Shown here one piece after another: positions 17,980 to 27,180 of a stretch of 64,000 nucleotides of DNA. Position numbers and translations under genes: made by a program. The notes beneath the pieces were generated by a model, which was given only the letters and a program-made list of their open reading frames with translations, was not told the DNA's origin and made no database searches. The stretch covers positions 4,650,001-4,714,000 of the forward strand of contig NZ_CP070619.1 of NCBI RefSeq assembly GCF_017068395.1. Direction: 5' to 3'. Source of the stretch: Rhodococcus pseudokoreensis (GTDB taxonomy: Bacteria; Actinomycetota; Actinomycetes; Mycobacteriales; Mycobacteriaceae). Numbering within the stretch: position 1 is the first letter of the stretch; each line of letters begins with the position of its first letter.

Positions 17980-19593
17980 GTGGCCGACAACCGTGACGCG
18001 CACGCCGTCCGAGACGCGGGCGAGACGGAATTCGTCTCGCCCGCGCCGCTGGCGAAGGATCGGCGTTCCGCGGACTGGCGGGACCTTCCGGGGCGCACCG
18101 ACCCGCTGACCGCCGATCTGTCCGGCGTGATCGGTGGTCCGGTCGGACGGCACGCGGTCGTCGGGCGCAGCCGGTTCTTCACGCCGATGCGCGCCATCCT
18201 GTTGCTGGCGATCGTGTTTCTCGCGCTCGGCTGGTTCGCGAAGGCGCCGTGCATCCAGCAGGCTCCCGTCGGCGAGAACGGCGCGCTGGGGCTCGACTGG
18301 AGCGGCAGCAGGCAGTACGTCGCGATGTGCTACTCGGACACGGTGCCCCTGTACGGGGCGGAGCGGTTGAACGAGGGCGCGTTCCCCTACAAGAAGTGGT
18401 GGGAAGAGACCGAGGGCAACGGCCAGATCCAGCGCCGCTACATGGAATACCCGGTGATCTCCGGGCTCTACCAGTACGGTGCGATGACGATCGCGAAGTC
18501 GTGGGATGCGGTGCACTGGTTGCCCGGCGCCCTGCAGGTCGCGATCTATTTCAACGTCGTCGCACTCGGTCTGGCACTGGCCTGGCTGGTCACCGTCTGG
18601 GCGAGTGCGCTGCTCGCCGGACGCCGGATCTGGGACGCCGCCCTGATCGCCGCGTCCCCCCTCGTGATCGTGCACGCGTTCACGAATTTCGATCCGCTCG
18701 CAACGGCTTTCGCCGCGGGCGGGCTGCTGGCGTGGTCCCGGAAACGGCCGGTGCTCGCCGGGATCCTGCTCGGTCTCGGCGGCGCCGCCAAGCTGTATCC
18801 GCTGCTCCTGCTCGGCCCCCTGCTGGTGCTGTGCCTGCGCACGGGCCGGGTGCGGGACTGGTCGGTGACGGCACTGACCGGGGTCGGCGCGTGGGTCGCG
18901 GTGAATCTGCCGATCGCCGTCCTGTTCCCGCGCGGCTGGGCCGAGTTCTTCCGGCTCAATTCCGAACGCGGCGCCGACCCCGACTCCGTCTACAACGTCA
19001 TCTCCTCGTTCACGGGCTGGACCGGATTCGACGGCATCCTGGCGGCCGGTGAGGCGCCCACCGTGCTCAATGCGATGTCGTTCCTGCTGTTCGCGCTCGT
19101 GTGCGTCGGGATCGGGTACGTCGCGCTGACGGCGCCGAGGCGGCCGCGGCTCACCCAACTGTGCTTCCTGCTGGTCGCGGGTTTCCTCCTCACCAACAAG
19201 GTGTGGAGCCCGCAGTATTCGCTGTGGCTCGTGCCGCTGGCCGTGCTCGCGTTCCCGCACCGGCGGATCCTGCTGGCCTGGATGACGATCGACGCACTCG
19301 TGTGGGTGCCGCGCATGTTCTACTACCTCGGCGTGTCCAACAAGGGGCTCCCCGAGCAGTGGTTCACCGCCGCGGTGGTGGTCCGCGACATCGCGGTCGT
19401 GGTCATCTGCGCGCTGATCCTCCGCCAGATCTACCGGCCCGACGAGGACCTCGTGCGGTACGGCTTCATCGACGATCCGTCGGGCGGCGTGCTCGACCAG
19501 GCGCCCGACGCGCAGTCGCGGTGGCTGCCTGCCTGGCTACGCCCGCGGCCACCCGTAGAAGCGGCTCCCGCTCACGGTGTTTCGCCGGGCTAG
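17980..19593 (+). CDS. GT87-family integral membrane glycosyltransferase (Rv0051 homologue)
   Basis: A 537-residue polytopic membrane protein in the polyprenol-phosphate-dependent mannosyltransferase family GT87 (formerly DUF2029). The first helix at about residues 70-90 is followed by the soluble loop bearing YSDTVPLYGAERLNEGAFPY, and IQRRYMEYPVISGLYQYGAM is also family-typical. Further motifs are LGGAAKLYPLLLLGPLLVL and LLTNKVWSPQYSLWLVPLAV. It follows ponA1 by 22 bp. The GTG start at 17980 has no clear ribosome site, so the exact start is uncertain. It probably adds mannose or another sugar to envelope glycolipids from outside; the acceptor is unknown. Confidence 0.87.
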   Translation: MADNRDAHAVRDAGETEFVSPAPLAKDRRSADWRDLPGRTDPLTADLSGVIGGPVGRHAVVGRSRFFTPMRAILLLAIVFLALGWFAKAPCIQQAPVGENGALGLDWSGSRQYVAMCYSDTVPLYGAERLNEGAFPYKKWWEETEGNGQIQRRYMEYPVISGLYQYGAMTIAKSWDAVHWLPGALQVAIYFNVVALGLALAWLVTVWASALLAGRRIWDAALIAASPLVIVHAFTNFDPLATAFAAGGLLAWSRKRPVLAGILLGLGGAAKLYPLLLLGPLLVLCLRTGRVRDWSVTALTGVGAWVAVNLPIAVLFPRGWAEFFRLNSERGADPDSVYNVISSFTGWTGFDGILAAGEAPTVLNAMSFLLFALVCVGIGYVALTAPRRPRLTQLCFLLVAGFLLTNKVWSPQYSLWLVPLAVLAFPHRRILLAWMTIDALVWVPRMFYYLGVSNKGLPEQWFTAAVVVRDIAVVVICALILRQIYRPDEDLVRYGFIDDPSGGVLDQAPDAQSRWLPAWLRPRPPVEAAPAHGVSPG

Positions 19594-19877
19594 GCCTTCG
19601 ACAGCACCAGCGCCGCCCCGACCGCGAACACGGCGATCGAGACACCGAGGGCGATCGCGCGGATCGACCACTGGCGGGCGTCGGCGGCGGCGCGCACCGA
19701 CAGGTCGTACTCGCCGCGCTCCCACAGTCGGTGGACGCTGAGCGCACGCAGAAGCGCGACGACGCCGAACGGCACGAACGCGATAATCGCAAGAATGGCG
19801 AGCGGCAGACTGCTGGCCGGCGGCGGTGCCAGCGGCCCGCGGTAGTCCGCCCCGGTGTCCTGCTGCTGCGACGTCAT
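19590..19877 (-). CDS. CD225/dispanin-family small membrane protein
   Basis: A 95-residue protein starting at ATG 19877 with GGGAGG ahead of it. It has two membrane segments joined by the dispanin core: PFGVVALLRALSVHRLWERG, then SVRAAADARQWSIRAIALGV. The WSI motif before the second helix is characteristic. Dispanins include eukaryotic IFITM proteins; bacterial functions are unknown. The gene is convergent with the GT87 gene, with a 4-bp overlap of the 3' ends. Confidence 0.85.
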   Translation of the reverse strand: MTSQQQDTGADYRGPLAPPPASSLPLAILAIIAFVPFGVVALLRALSVHRLWERGEYDLSVRAAADARQWSIRAIALGVSIAVFAVGAALVLSKA

Positions 19878-19988
19878 GCGTTGCCTCCCCGTGGTGGTGC
19901 CCACGACCGTGGGCGACGACGTGGAGTATAGACCGTCGAGATCCCCGACTGTGCAGTGCCTTTCGCGTGGGCTGCGGCTACGGTCCGG

Positions 19989-22283
19989 CTACCGGCCGGT
20001 CTCCACGGCGGGCGGATGCGCCCGGGCCGCGACCCATGCCGCCACCTGGGTGCGGGAGCTGACGGCCAGCTTGTCGAAGATGTGCTCGACGTGCCCGTCG
20101 ACGGTGCGCCGCGAGATCACCAGCCCTTCGGCTATCTGCCGATTACTGAGACCCTGCGCGAGCAGTTCGGCGATCTCCTGTTCCCGTTTCGTCAGCGGTG
20201 ACGCCTCGGCGACGGGCGCCGCCACGTCCTCGGTCCGGGTGCTGAGCGCGAGATCGACCGCCTGCTCGATGGTGAGCCGGACCGCGGGCGTTGCGAGTTG
20301 GGCGAACTCGCCGGGTCCCACCATGCGGGCGGCGTCCCGCTCGGACGACTGTGAGTCGTCGGTGATCTGGGGGCCGAACGCCGCGACGGACGTGCCGAGC
20401 CGGTGCCACACCCTCTTCGCGGCGCCGCACAGGGTCGCCGCCGCGTTCGCGTCGCCGCTCGACGTCGCCACCCACGACAGCACCTCGATCGACAGGGCCG
20501 TGCAGATCTTGTCCTTGAAGTCGCGCTGGATCCGCAGCGCCTGCTGGGCGGCGTCGACGGCGTCGTCGGTCCGGCCCAGGTGGAAGTACGCGACGCTCGA
20601 AACCCAGAGGGCGTAGGCTTTGTTCCACTTCTCGCCGTGCCGGTCGGCCACCGCGATCACGTCGCGGCACGTCTCCAGTGCGTCGTCGAGGCGGCCGTCG
20701 TAGGTCTGCGCCATGCCCAGTTCGAACGACGCCGTCAGCGCCGAGGCGGTGTCGCCGACGGCGCGGTGGACGGCGATCGCGTCCCGGAACAGCAGGATCG
20801 CGTCGGCGGGGCGGCCGGAGAACACCGCGTGGATCCCCGCCCAGTGATCGGCGTGCGCCCGCAGTCGCTCGTCGCCGAGTGCCGTCGCGATCGCCGTGCA
20901 TTCGTCGAGGTGTTCCCGCGCGGCGTCGCGGTCGCCCTGGATCAGCGCGGTCCACGCCGTCACCCACAGCACGTCGCCCCGCTCCCGCGTCGGTTCGGTG
21001 AGCCGCTGCAGGATCCGCTCGAGCCGGATCCGGCCGTCGGACAGGTTGCCGCCGGCGATCCAGTGGTACCGCAGGGCGACGGCCAGTTCGGCGGCCGCGG
21101 CCCGCTGCGAGTCGTCGTGCAGGGCCCAGTCCAGGGCGGCGACGAGGTTGGGGTGGTCGATCCGCAGTCCCGCGAGTGTCTCGGATTGTCCTGGCCCGCA
21201 CCAGTCGAGCGACGACCGGCGGGCGCGCTCCGAATAGTGCTCGAGATGCCGCCGGTACAGCTCGTCGCGTTCCCCGCCGCGGTCGAGAAGCTCGTGCCCG
21301 TATTCGCGGACCGTCATCAGCTGCGAATAGCGGAGCCTCTCGGTCGAACGGTCCACGGTGACAAGGCATTTTCCGACGAGCCGGTCGAGGACGTCGATGA
21401 CCGGCGAGTCGGACAGCTCACCGAACCCGGTGATCGCTTCCGCGGCTTCGAGATCGAAGCTGCCGGGGAACACGGCGAGCCGGGACCACAGTCGCCGCTC
21501 GGTGTCGGAGCACAGTTCGTAACTCCAGTCGATGAGGGCGCGCAGCGTCTGCTGGCGGGGCATCGCGGCACGGTCGCCGCCGGTGAGGAGCGCGAACCGC
21601 TGGTCGAGGCGTTCGACGAGTTGCGACGCGGACAGCGACCGCAGCCTGGCGGCGGCGAGTTCGATGGCGAGCGGAATCCCGTCGAGCTGATTGCACAGCT
21701 GGGCGACGGCGGGGGCGTTCGCGTCGGTGAGGCGGAAGTCGGCGACGACGCCCTGCGCGCGCTCGACGAGCAGCGACACCGATTCGAACGGGGCGATGTC
21801 CGCGGCGCGGCAGTTCTCGACGTCACCCGGGGTGCTCAGCGGCGGAAGGATGTACGTGAATTCACCGGCGATCCCGAGCGGTTCGCGACTGGTGGTGAGC
21901 ACCCGGACCTCCGGCGCGGCGGCGAGAACGGCGCCCACGAATTCACCGGCGGAGGACAGGAGATGCTCGCAGTTGTCGACGACGATCAGCAGGTGCCGCG
22001 ACTGCAGGTGGTCGATCACCTTGTCCATCACCGCGCGGCTGGACTGATCGGTGACGCCGAGGGCGGCCGCGGCGGCGGAGGGCAGCGCGCCGGGGTCGCG
22101 GACGGGTGCGAGGTCGATCCACCGGACGGAGTCGCGGAAGGCGCGCGCTGAGCGGACCGCGAGTTCCTCGGCCAGCCGCGTCTTGCCCACGCCGCCCGCG
22201 CCGAGCAGCGACACCAGCCGGGACTGCTGGAGACGGGCACGGGCTTCCTCGATCTCGCGGCGCCGGCCGATGAAGCTGGTCAT
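19989..22283 (-). CDS. Large LuxR-family transcriptional regulator with NB-ARC-type ATPase
   Basis: About 764 residues from ATG 22283; the start is uncertain because related proteins begin a few residues before the ELTxFIGRRxEI motif seen here as ELTRSMTSFIGRRREI. Order: STAND/AAA-type ATPase with Walker A LLGAGGVGKTRL and Walker B-like LLIVVDNCEHLL; winged-helix and TPR-like helical repeats in the middle; C-terminal LuxR HTH with LTKREQEIAELLAQGLSNRQ and ISRRTVDGHVEHIFDKL. Such proteins act as ligand-gated switches. It diverges from a Baeyer-Villiger monooxygenase/esterase pair and is its probable activator. Confidence 0.88.
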   Translation of the reverse strand: MTSFIGRRREIEEARARLQQSRLVSLLGAGGVGKTRLAEELAVRSARAFRDSVRWIDLAPVRDPGALPSAAAAALGVTDQSSRAVMDKVIDHLQSRHLLIVVDNCEHLLSSAGEFVGAVLAAAPEVRVLTTSREPLGIAGEFTYILPPLSTPGDVENCRAADIAPFESVSLLVERAQGVVADFRLTDANAPAVAQLCNQLDGIPLAIELAAARLRSLSASQLVERLDQRFALLTGGDRAAMPRQQTLRALIDWSYELCSDTERRLWSRLAVFPGSFDLEAAEAITGFGELSDSPVIDVLDRLVGKCLVTVDRSTERLRYSQLMTVREYGHELLDRGGERDELYRRHLEHYSERARRSSLDWCGPGQSETLAGLRIDHPNLVAALDWALHDDSQRAAAAELAVALRYHWIAGGNLSDGRIRLERILQRLTEPTRERGDVLWVTAWTALIQGDRDAAREHLDECTAIATALGDERLRAHADHWAGIHAVFSGRPADAILLFRDAIAVHRAVGDTASALTASFELGMAQTYDGRLDDALETCRDVIAVADRHGEKWNKAYALWVSSVAYFHLGRTDDAVDAAQQALRIQRDFKDKICTALSIEVLSWVATSSGDANAAATLCGAAKRVWHRLGTSVAAFGPQITDDSQSSERDAARMVGPGEFAQLATPAVRLTIEQAVDLALSTRTEDVAAPVAEASPLTKREQEIAELLAQGLSNRQIAEGLVISRRTVDGHVEHIFDKLAVSSRTQVAAWVAARAHPPAVETGR

Positions 22284-22402
22284 CGACCTGGTGAGTTCTC
22301 TCGAGCGAGTCAGTGGATGTCTCCCGTGTCCGGTCGGCCAGGTGTGGCACGAACCTACTCCCACCTGCTGTGACGGACAACACAGGTAATCAAGGGGGTG
22401 TT

Positions 22403-22421
22403 TCACCCCGTGTGGGGGTGA
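22403..22421. promoter_or_regulatory. Palindrome in the LuxR/BVMO divergent promoter
   Basis: TCACCCC and GGGGTGA flank a five-base spacer, 80-100 bp upstream of the monooxygenase start. A second inverted repeat (CCTGCTGTG...ACACAGG) lies at about 22366-22388. Either could be the operator of the divergent LuxR-type regulator; no transcription start is mapped. Confidence 0.4.
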
Positions 22422-22501
22422 TGTGACGCGGGTCATCGTTGTCGGCATACCCCGGCCGCTCGAACTCAGCCGGAAGCCACCGTTCGCGAGGAGCCCAACA
22501 C

Positions 22502-24175
22502 ATGTCAAACACCAATTCTTCCGCCGACGTCGATGTCGTCGTCGTGGGCGCCGGGTTCGCCGGCCTCTACGCGCTTCGCAAGTTGCGCGACACGATGAAG
22601 CTGTCGACTCGGGTGTTCGAGGCCGGCTCGGACGTGGGCGGTACCTGGTTCTGGAATCGGTACCCGGGAGCCCGCTGCGACATCGAGAGCGTCCACTACT
22701 CGTACTCGTTCGACGAGGATCTGCAGCAGGACTGGCAGTGGAGTGAGAAGTTCGCCGGGCAGCCGGAGATCCTCCGCTACCTCGAACACGTCGCCGACCG
22801 CTTCGACCTGCGGAAGGATATCACGTTCGGCACCCGGGTGATCGGCGTGCACTGGAGCGACGAGGATTCGGTGTGGACGGTCCGCACCGACGACGGCGCC
22901 GTCGTGCGCAGCCGGTACTTCATCTCGGGTGCGGGCAACCTGTCGGTGCCGAAGACGCCGGAGTTCGGCGGCATCGAGAACTTCCGTGGGGAGGTGCTGC
23001 TCACCGGCAACTGGCCGCGCGAGGGCGCCGACTTCACCGGAAAGCGGGTCGCCGTGATCGGGACCGGGGCCAGCGCGATCCAGGCGATCCCGTTCATCGC
23101 CGAGGACGCGGCCGAACTGGTCGTCTTCCAGCGCACCCCCAACTTCGCGACCCCCCTCGGCAACGGTCCGATCGACCCGGACGAGGTCGCGGACATCAAG
23201 GGCAACTACGCGGACGTGCGGAACGCGGCCCGCAACCACTTCCTCGGCGTCCCGTTCGATCAGGTGCAGCCGTCCGCGCTCGCCGTCGACGCCGACGAGC
23301 GGCGCCGCACGTTCGACGAACGCTGGAACGCCGGCGGGTTCCGGTTGTTCATCGACTCCTATCAGGACATCCTGTTCGACAAGGCGGCCAACGACACGAT
23401 CGCCGACTACATCCGGGGGCGGATCCACGAGCGGGTCCAGGACCCGGCGAAGGCGGCGACACTCGCCCCGACCGGCTACGCGTACGGCACCAAGCGGCCA
23501 CCGCTCGAGACCAACTACTACGAGGCGTTCAACCGCGACTCGGTGAGCGTCGTCGACGTGAAGACCACGCCGATCGACGAGATCACCCCGACCGGAGTCC
23601 GGGTCGGCGACCGCGTCTACGAGGTCGACACCATCGTGCTCGCAACCGGATTCGACGCCATGACCGGACCGCTGATGGCGATGGACATCCGCGGTCGGGG
23701 TGGCCTGCCGCTGGCCGAGAAGTGGGAGCACGGACCAAGGACGTACCTCGGCATCATGGTCAACGAGTTCCCGAACCTGTTCGTCATCACCGGGCCGCAG
23801 TCGCCGTCGGTGCTCTACAACATGCCCCTCGCCATCGAGGATCACGTCGACTTCGCCACCGATGCGATCGACTACCTGGACCGCCGCGGCCTCGACGTCA
23901 TCGAGCCCACCGCGCAGGCCGAAACCGATTGGGGCGCAATGACCAACGACATCGCGAACCAGACCCTGCTGCCGGAGACGAACTCCTGGTACATGGGCGC
24001 AAACATCCCCGGCAAGCCCCGCGCCTGCATGGTCTACCTCGGCGGCGCCCCCACCTACCGGGCCACCTGCGAGGACGTCGTCGCAGGCGGCTACTCCGGC
24101 TTCGCGCTCACCCGGGCGGAGGCCCGCGTCGCCTCCCCCGCCGGGCGTGTCCGCCGGGCTTCCACAGTGTCCTGA
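22502..24175 (+). CDS. Baeyer-Villiger-type flavin monooxygenase with altered fingerprint
   Basis: A 557-residue class B flavoprotein. The FAD-binding Rossmann motif is GAGFAG (16-21), then GGTWFWNRYPGARCD, the second BVMO fingerprint, and the NADPH-binding motif VIGTGASAIQ. The main fingerprint FxGxxxHxxxW reads FRGEVLLTGNW here, so the His is replaced by Leu167 (CTC at 23000-23002). Family members oxidise ketones to esters or lactones using NADPH and O2; the missing His may alter or abolish this. An HSL-type esterase follows 27 bp downstream, which would hydrolyse the ester product, supporting a ketone catabolism unit. Confidence 0.88.
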   Translation: MSNTNSSADVDVVVVGAGFAGLYALRKLRDTMKLSTRVFEAGSDVGGTWFWNRYPGARCDIESVHYSYSFDEDLQQDWQWSEKFAGQPEILRYLEHVADRFDLRKDITFGTRVIGVHWSDEDSVWTVRTDDGAVVRSRYFISGAGNLSVPKTPEFGGIENFRGEVLLTGNWPREGADFTGKRVAVIGTGASAIQAIPFIAEDAAELVVFQRTPNFATPLGNGPIDPDEVADIKGNYADVRNAARNHFLGVPFDQVQPSALAVDADERRRTFDERWNAGGFRLFIDSYQDILFDKAANDTIADYIRGRIHERVQDPAKAATLAPTGYAYGTKRPPLETNYYEAFNRDSVSVVDVKTTPIDEITPTGVRVGDRVYEVDTIVLATGFDAMTGPLMAMDIRGRGGLPLAEKWEHGPRTYLGIMVNEFPNLFVITGPQSPSVLYNMPLAIEDHVDFATDAIDYLDRRGLDVIEPTAQAETDWGAMTNDIANQTLLPETNSWYMGANIPGKPRACMVYLGGAPTYRATCEDVVAGGYSGFALTRAEARVASPAGRVRRASTVS

Positions 24176-24202
24176 CCCCGAACCCCCACAGAGGAGACCG
24201 AC

Positions 24203-25147
24203 ATGGCACTCGATTCACACGCAGCCGAACTGATCGCCGGACTACAGGCGCAGGGGCTGAAGGCTTTCGAGCACAGCACCGTCGACGAGGTGCGGGCGGT
24301 GGTGGCGACGTTCACCGGACTGCAGGCGCCGCCCGAACCCGTCGCCCGCGTGGCGGACGCGCACTACGAGAGCGGCGGAACGCAGATCGCGCTGCGGGTC
24401 TACATCCCCGAGGGGCAGGCGCCGCACCCGGTGGTCCTGTACTTCCACGGCGGCGGTTTCGTGGCCGGCGACCTCGACGTCGTCGACGAACCCGCACGCG
24501 CGGTCGCGAACGGCGCGGGCGCGATCGTCGTCGCCGCGACGTACCGCCGGGCCCCCGAACACCGGTTCCCGGCCGCCGCCGAAGACGCATCGGCCGCACT
24601 GCAATGGGTGGCCGCCAACGTCGGGAACTACGGCGGGGACCCCGGCAACGTCGTCGTCATGGGTGACAGCGCCGGCGGCAACCTGGCCGCGGTCACCGCG
24701 CTGCGGGCCCGCGACGAGGACGGGCCTCGGCTGCGGGGGCAGGTGCTGATCTATCCGGTGATCGATCCGAACGCTGAGTTCCCCTCCCGGCGGGAGTTCG
24801 CTCAGGGATACGTGATCGGCGCCGGCGATCTCGACTGGTTCTGGAGCAACTACCTGCGCTCCCCCGACGACGCGACCCATCCGTATGCCGTCCCGAGCCG
24901 CGCCGCGAGCCTCGAAGGGCTTCCGCCCGCGCTCGTGCTCACCACCGAGAACGAGGTGGCCCGCGACGAGGCCGAGGCGTACGCCGGGGCGCTGCGGCAG
25001 GCGGGCGTCGACACGGAGGCGATCCGCTTCGACGGACTCCTCCACGGCGCGTTCTGGATGTCCGGTGCCATTCCGCGCAGCAGCGAAATACGCTCGGCCG
25101 TTGTCGAGTTCGTGAAGCGGGTGACGGCCACCGCGCCCGTCCTGTGA
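24203..25147 (+). CDS. Alpha/beta hydrolase, hormone-sensitive-lipase (HSL) family esterase
   Basis: A 314-residue cytoplasmic esterase. The oxyanion motif HGGG (YFHGGGFVAGDLD), the nucleophile elbow GDSAGG (S156), the acid residue in the ENEVARDEAEAY region and the catalytic His in LLHGAFW are all present. It starts at ATG 24203 after GAGGAG. Located 27 bp after the monooxygenase gene in the same direction, it probably cleaves the ester or lactone made by that enzyme, the common BVMO-esterase pairing. Confidence 0.9.
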   Translation: MALDSHAAELIAGLQAQGLKAFEHSTVDEVRAVVATFTGLQAPPEPVARVADAHYESGGTQIALRVYIPEGQAPHPVVLYFHGGGFVAGDLDVVDEPARAVANGAGAIVVAATYRRAPEHRFPAAAEDASAALQWVAANVGNYGGDPGNVVVMGDSAGGNLAAVTALRARDEDGPRLRGQVLIYPVIDPNAEFPSRREFAQGYVIGAGDLDWFWSNYLRSPDDATHPYAVPSRAASLEGLPPALVLTTENEVARDEAEAYAGALRQAGVDTEAIRFDGLLHGAFWMSGAIPRSSEIRSAVVEFVKRVTATAPVL

Positions 25148-25162
25148 CGTAACCCGGCCGCG

Positions 25163-25747
25163 TCAGCCCTCGACTCGCGCCTCGAGTCGGGGGCAGATGC
25201 GCGGCCATTCCTCGTCGACCATCGAGAACAGGGCGGTGTTGCGCCACGATCCGTCGCGGCGGCGCCGGTGCTTGCGCAGGATGCCCTCGAACTCGGCCCC
25301 CAGCTTGGCGATGGCGCCGCGGGAGTGGGCGTTGCGTTCGTCGGTGTGCCATTCGACGCGGACCGCGCCGAGGTCCTCGAATGCCCGGCGCAGGAGCAGC
25401 AGTTTCGAGTCCGGATTGATCAGCGTTCCTTGCGCGGAACGCGACAACCAGGTGTGCCCGATCGCGAGACTGCGGTTCTTCGGGTCGATCAGATACAGCG
25501 ACGTCGAACCGACGATCCGCTCGGTGTGAACGTCGATCTGCGCGTACGCCAACCGGGTCGGATCCTCGTCGGCGCCGCGGACGAACGCCGCCGTGTCGTC
25601 CCGGTCGGCGATCGCGACGGACGTCCAGTGGAAGATGCGGGGGTCGTCGACCGCGTCCAGCAGTCCGTCGACGTGCTTCTCGCCCAGCGGTTCGAGGCGT
25701 ACGTGCCGTCCGGTGAGAGTCGGATGCGCGAACCAGGATTCGCTCAT
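25163..25747 (-). CDS. GNAT N-acetyltransferase (RimJ/RimL-like)
   Basis: A 194-residue protein. The start ATG 25747 overlaps the stop of the upstream GT87 gene (ATGA), showing translational coupling. It has the N-terminal strand LTGRHVRLEPLGEKHVDGLL and the core IVGSTSLYLIDPKNRSLAIG. The later motif RVEWHTDERNAHSRGAIAKL is typical of RimJ/RimL-type acetyltransferases that modify protein N-termini or small molecules. The acceptor is unknown. Confidence 0.87.
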   Translation of the reverse strand: MSESWFAHPTLTGRHVRLEPLGEKHVDGLLDAVDDPRIFHWTSVAIADRDDTAAFVRGADEDPTRLAYAQIDVHTERIVGSTSLYLIDPKNRSLAIGHTWLSRSAQGTLINPDSKLLLLRRAFEDLGAVRVEWHTDERNAHSRGAIAKLGAEFEGILRKHRRRRDGSWRNTALFSMVDEEWPRICPRLEARVEG

Positions 25748-27105
25748 CGCGCCGGCTCGGGAGATTTCAGCATCGGCCGCCTGCCGGACCCCGGACCGGT
25801 GCGCCCGCGGACGGGCGGATGCCGGAGAGTCGCGCGCAGGAACACGAAGAACAGCACCACCAGCAGTCCCGCACGGCCCCACACGCCGAACTTCACCAGT
25901 ACCTCGAACGTCGACGCGTCCGTCTGGGCGGCCAGGGCGCCGAAGTACTTGAAGACGCCGATCCCCATCGACAGGTCGGCCACGAGGTACGCGGCGACGA
26001 GCCCCCACGGGACGCGCAGCAGCACGAAGAACGGGATCAGCCACAGCGTGTACTGCGGCGAATGCACCTTGTGCAGCAGCAGGAATCCGCACAACATGGC
26101 GGCGCTGACGGCGATCCACGGGTACACGCCGTCGCGGTGGAACCGCGACCAGCCGAGCCGCAGGGCGATCGCGAACGCGACGCACACGAGGAGCGGCGAC
26201 AGCAGGCTGACCGTCTGGTCGTACGCGGGCAGCGGGACGTCGTCGGCGACCGGTCCGAACAGCGGGCGCAGCCCCCAGTACCAGATGGAGTTGGTGGTGA
26301 GGTCGGCGTGGCGGTTCTCCTGGAACGTGAACGACGCCCGCCATCCGCGGTAGGAAATGAGGGCGAACGGCAGGTTCACCGCCACCACGGTGGTGATCGC
26401 GGCGACCGCGACCAGCACCGCGCCGCGCACGTCGTAGCGTCGCTCCGCGGTGCCGCCCCGGGTGAGGACGTACGCGATCAGCGGCAGCACGAACGCACCC
26501 GGATACAGCTTCAGGCAGAACCCGACGGCGAGGAGCACCGCCGCGAGTACCGCACGCGTGCGGAGCGGGATGCGTTCGAGTGTCATGACGAAGATCGCGG
26601 CCACCGACGTCGCGACGACCGGCAGTTCCCAGTTGTGGAAGGCGTACAGCACCAGCGGCGGGGTCGCCGACCACAGCAGCGCCCACCAGCCCGCCAGGCG
26701 CCCCAGCATCCAGGCTGTGAGCAGGCCGAACGGGGCGAGGATCAGCGCCGAGTGCAGCAGGAAGTCGGCGTCGGTGTGCGAACCGATGCCGCCGAGCCAC
26801 ATCAGGACACCGCTCAGCACCGGGTACTCGACGGTGCCGCCGGTGAGGACGCCGTCGGCGTTGATGCCGCCGCTGACGTACGGGAAGACGTGCAGGTTGA
26901 CGTCGCGGCCGAGCCACAGGAATTGGATGTCGGAATAGCAGACCTGCGTGTCCTTGATGCGGTCGAAGATCAGGCTCCGGCCGACGCCGTCGAACGGCGC
27001 CCCGGCGCACCGCGCCTTCTGCAGGTAGCCGGCGAGCATGGCGAGGCCCGCCAACCCGACGACGACCGCCGTGATCGGCGACCGCTGCCGAGCTCCGATA
27101 TGCAT
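25744..27105 (-). CDS. GT87-family integral membrane glycosyltransferase, second copy
   Basis: A 453-residue polytopic protein paralogous to the GT87 gene at 17980. Shared landmarks are CYSDIQFLWLGRDVNLHVFP after the first helix and GGTVEYPVLSGVLMWLGGIG. Further on come FCLKLYPGAFVLPLI and LLLHKVHSPQYTLWLIPFFV. About ten membrane segments are visible. It is 4-bp overlapped with the GNAT gene. Probable polyprenyl-phosphate-sugar-dependent transferase for an envelope glycan; the acceptor is unknown. Confidence 0.85.
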   Translation of the reverse strand: MHIGARQRSPITAVVVGLAGLAMLAGYLQKARCAGAPFDGVGRSLIFDRIKDTQVCYSDIQFLWLGRDVNLHVFPYVSGGINADGVLTGGTVEYPVLSGVLMWLGGIGSHTDADFLLHSALILAPFGLLTAWMLGRLAGWWALLWSATPPLVLYAFHNWELPVVATSVAAIFVMTLERIPLRTRAVLAAVLLAVGFCLKLYPGAFVLPLIAYVLTRGGTAERRYDVRGAVLVAVAAITTVVAVNLPFALISYRGWRASFTFQENRHADLTTNSIWYWGLRPLFGPVADDVPLPAYDQTVSLLSPLLVCVAFAIALRLGWSRFHRDGVYPWIAVSAAMLCGFLLLHKVHSPQYTLWLIPFFVLLRVPWGLVAAYLVADLSMGIGVFKYFGALAAQTDASTFEVLVKFGVWGRAGLLVVLFFVFLRATLRHPPVRGRTGPGSGRRPMLKSPEPAR

Positions 27106-27133
27106 GAATCCACACTAGGGCGCTCCGCGCCCC

Positions 27134-27173
27134 GTGCGCCTTTCCGGTAGCCGGAACTACCGAAAAGGCGCAC
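27134..27173 (-). terminator. Hairpin downstream of the DUF2945 gene
   Basis: GTGCGCCTTTCCGGTAG (27134-27150) pairs with CTACCGAAAAGGCGCAC (27157-27173), 16 of 17 matches and a 6-base loop. It follows the leftward gene ending at 27181 and separates it from the GT87-GNAT pair. Confidence 0.65.
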
Positions 27174-27180
27174 AGTGCGG

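Noticed and set aside
14829..18254. A 1141-codon open frame on the minus strand
   Set aside because: Antisense of ponA1 and neighbours with Arg/Val-rich low-complexity translation; no domain seen.
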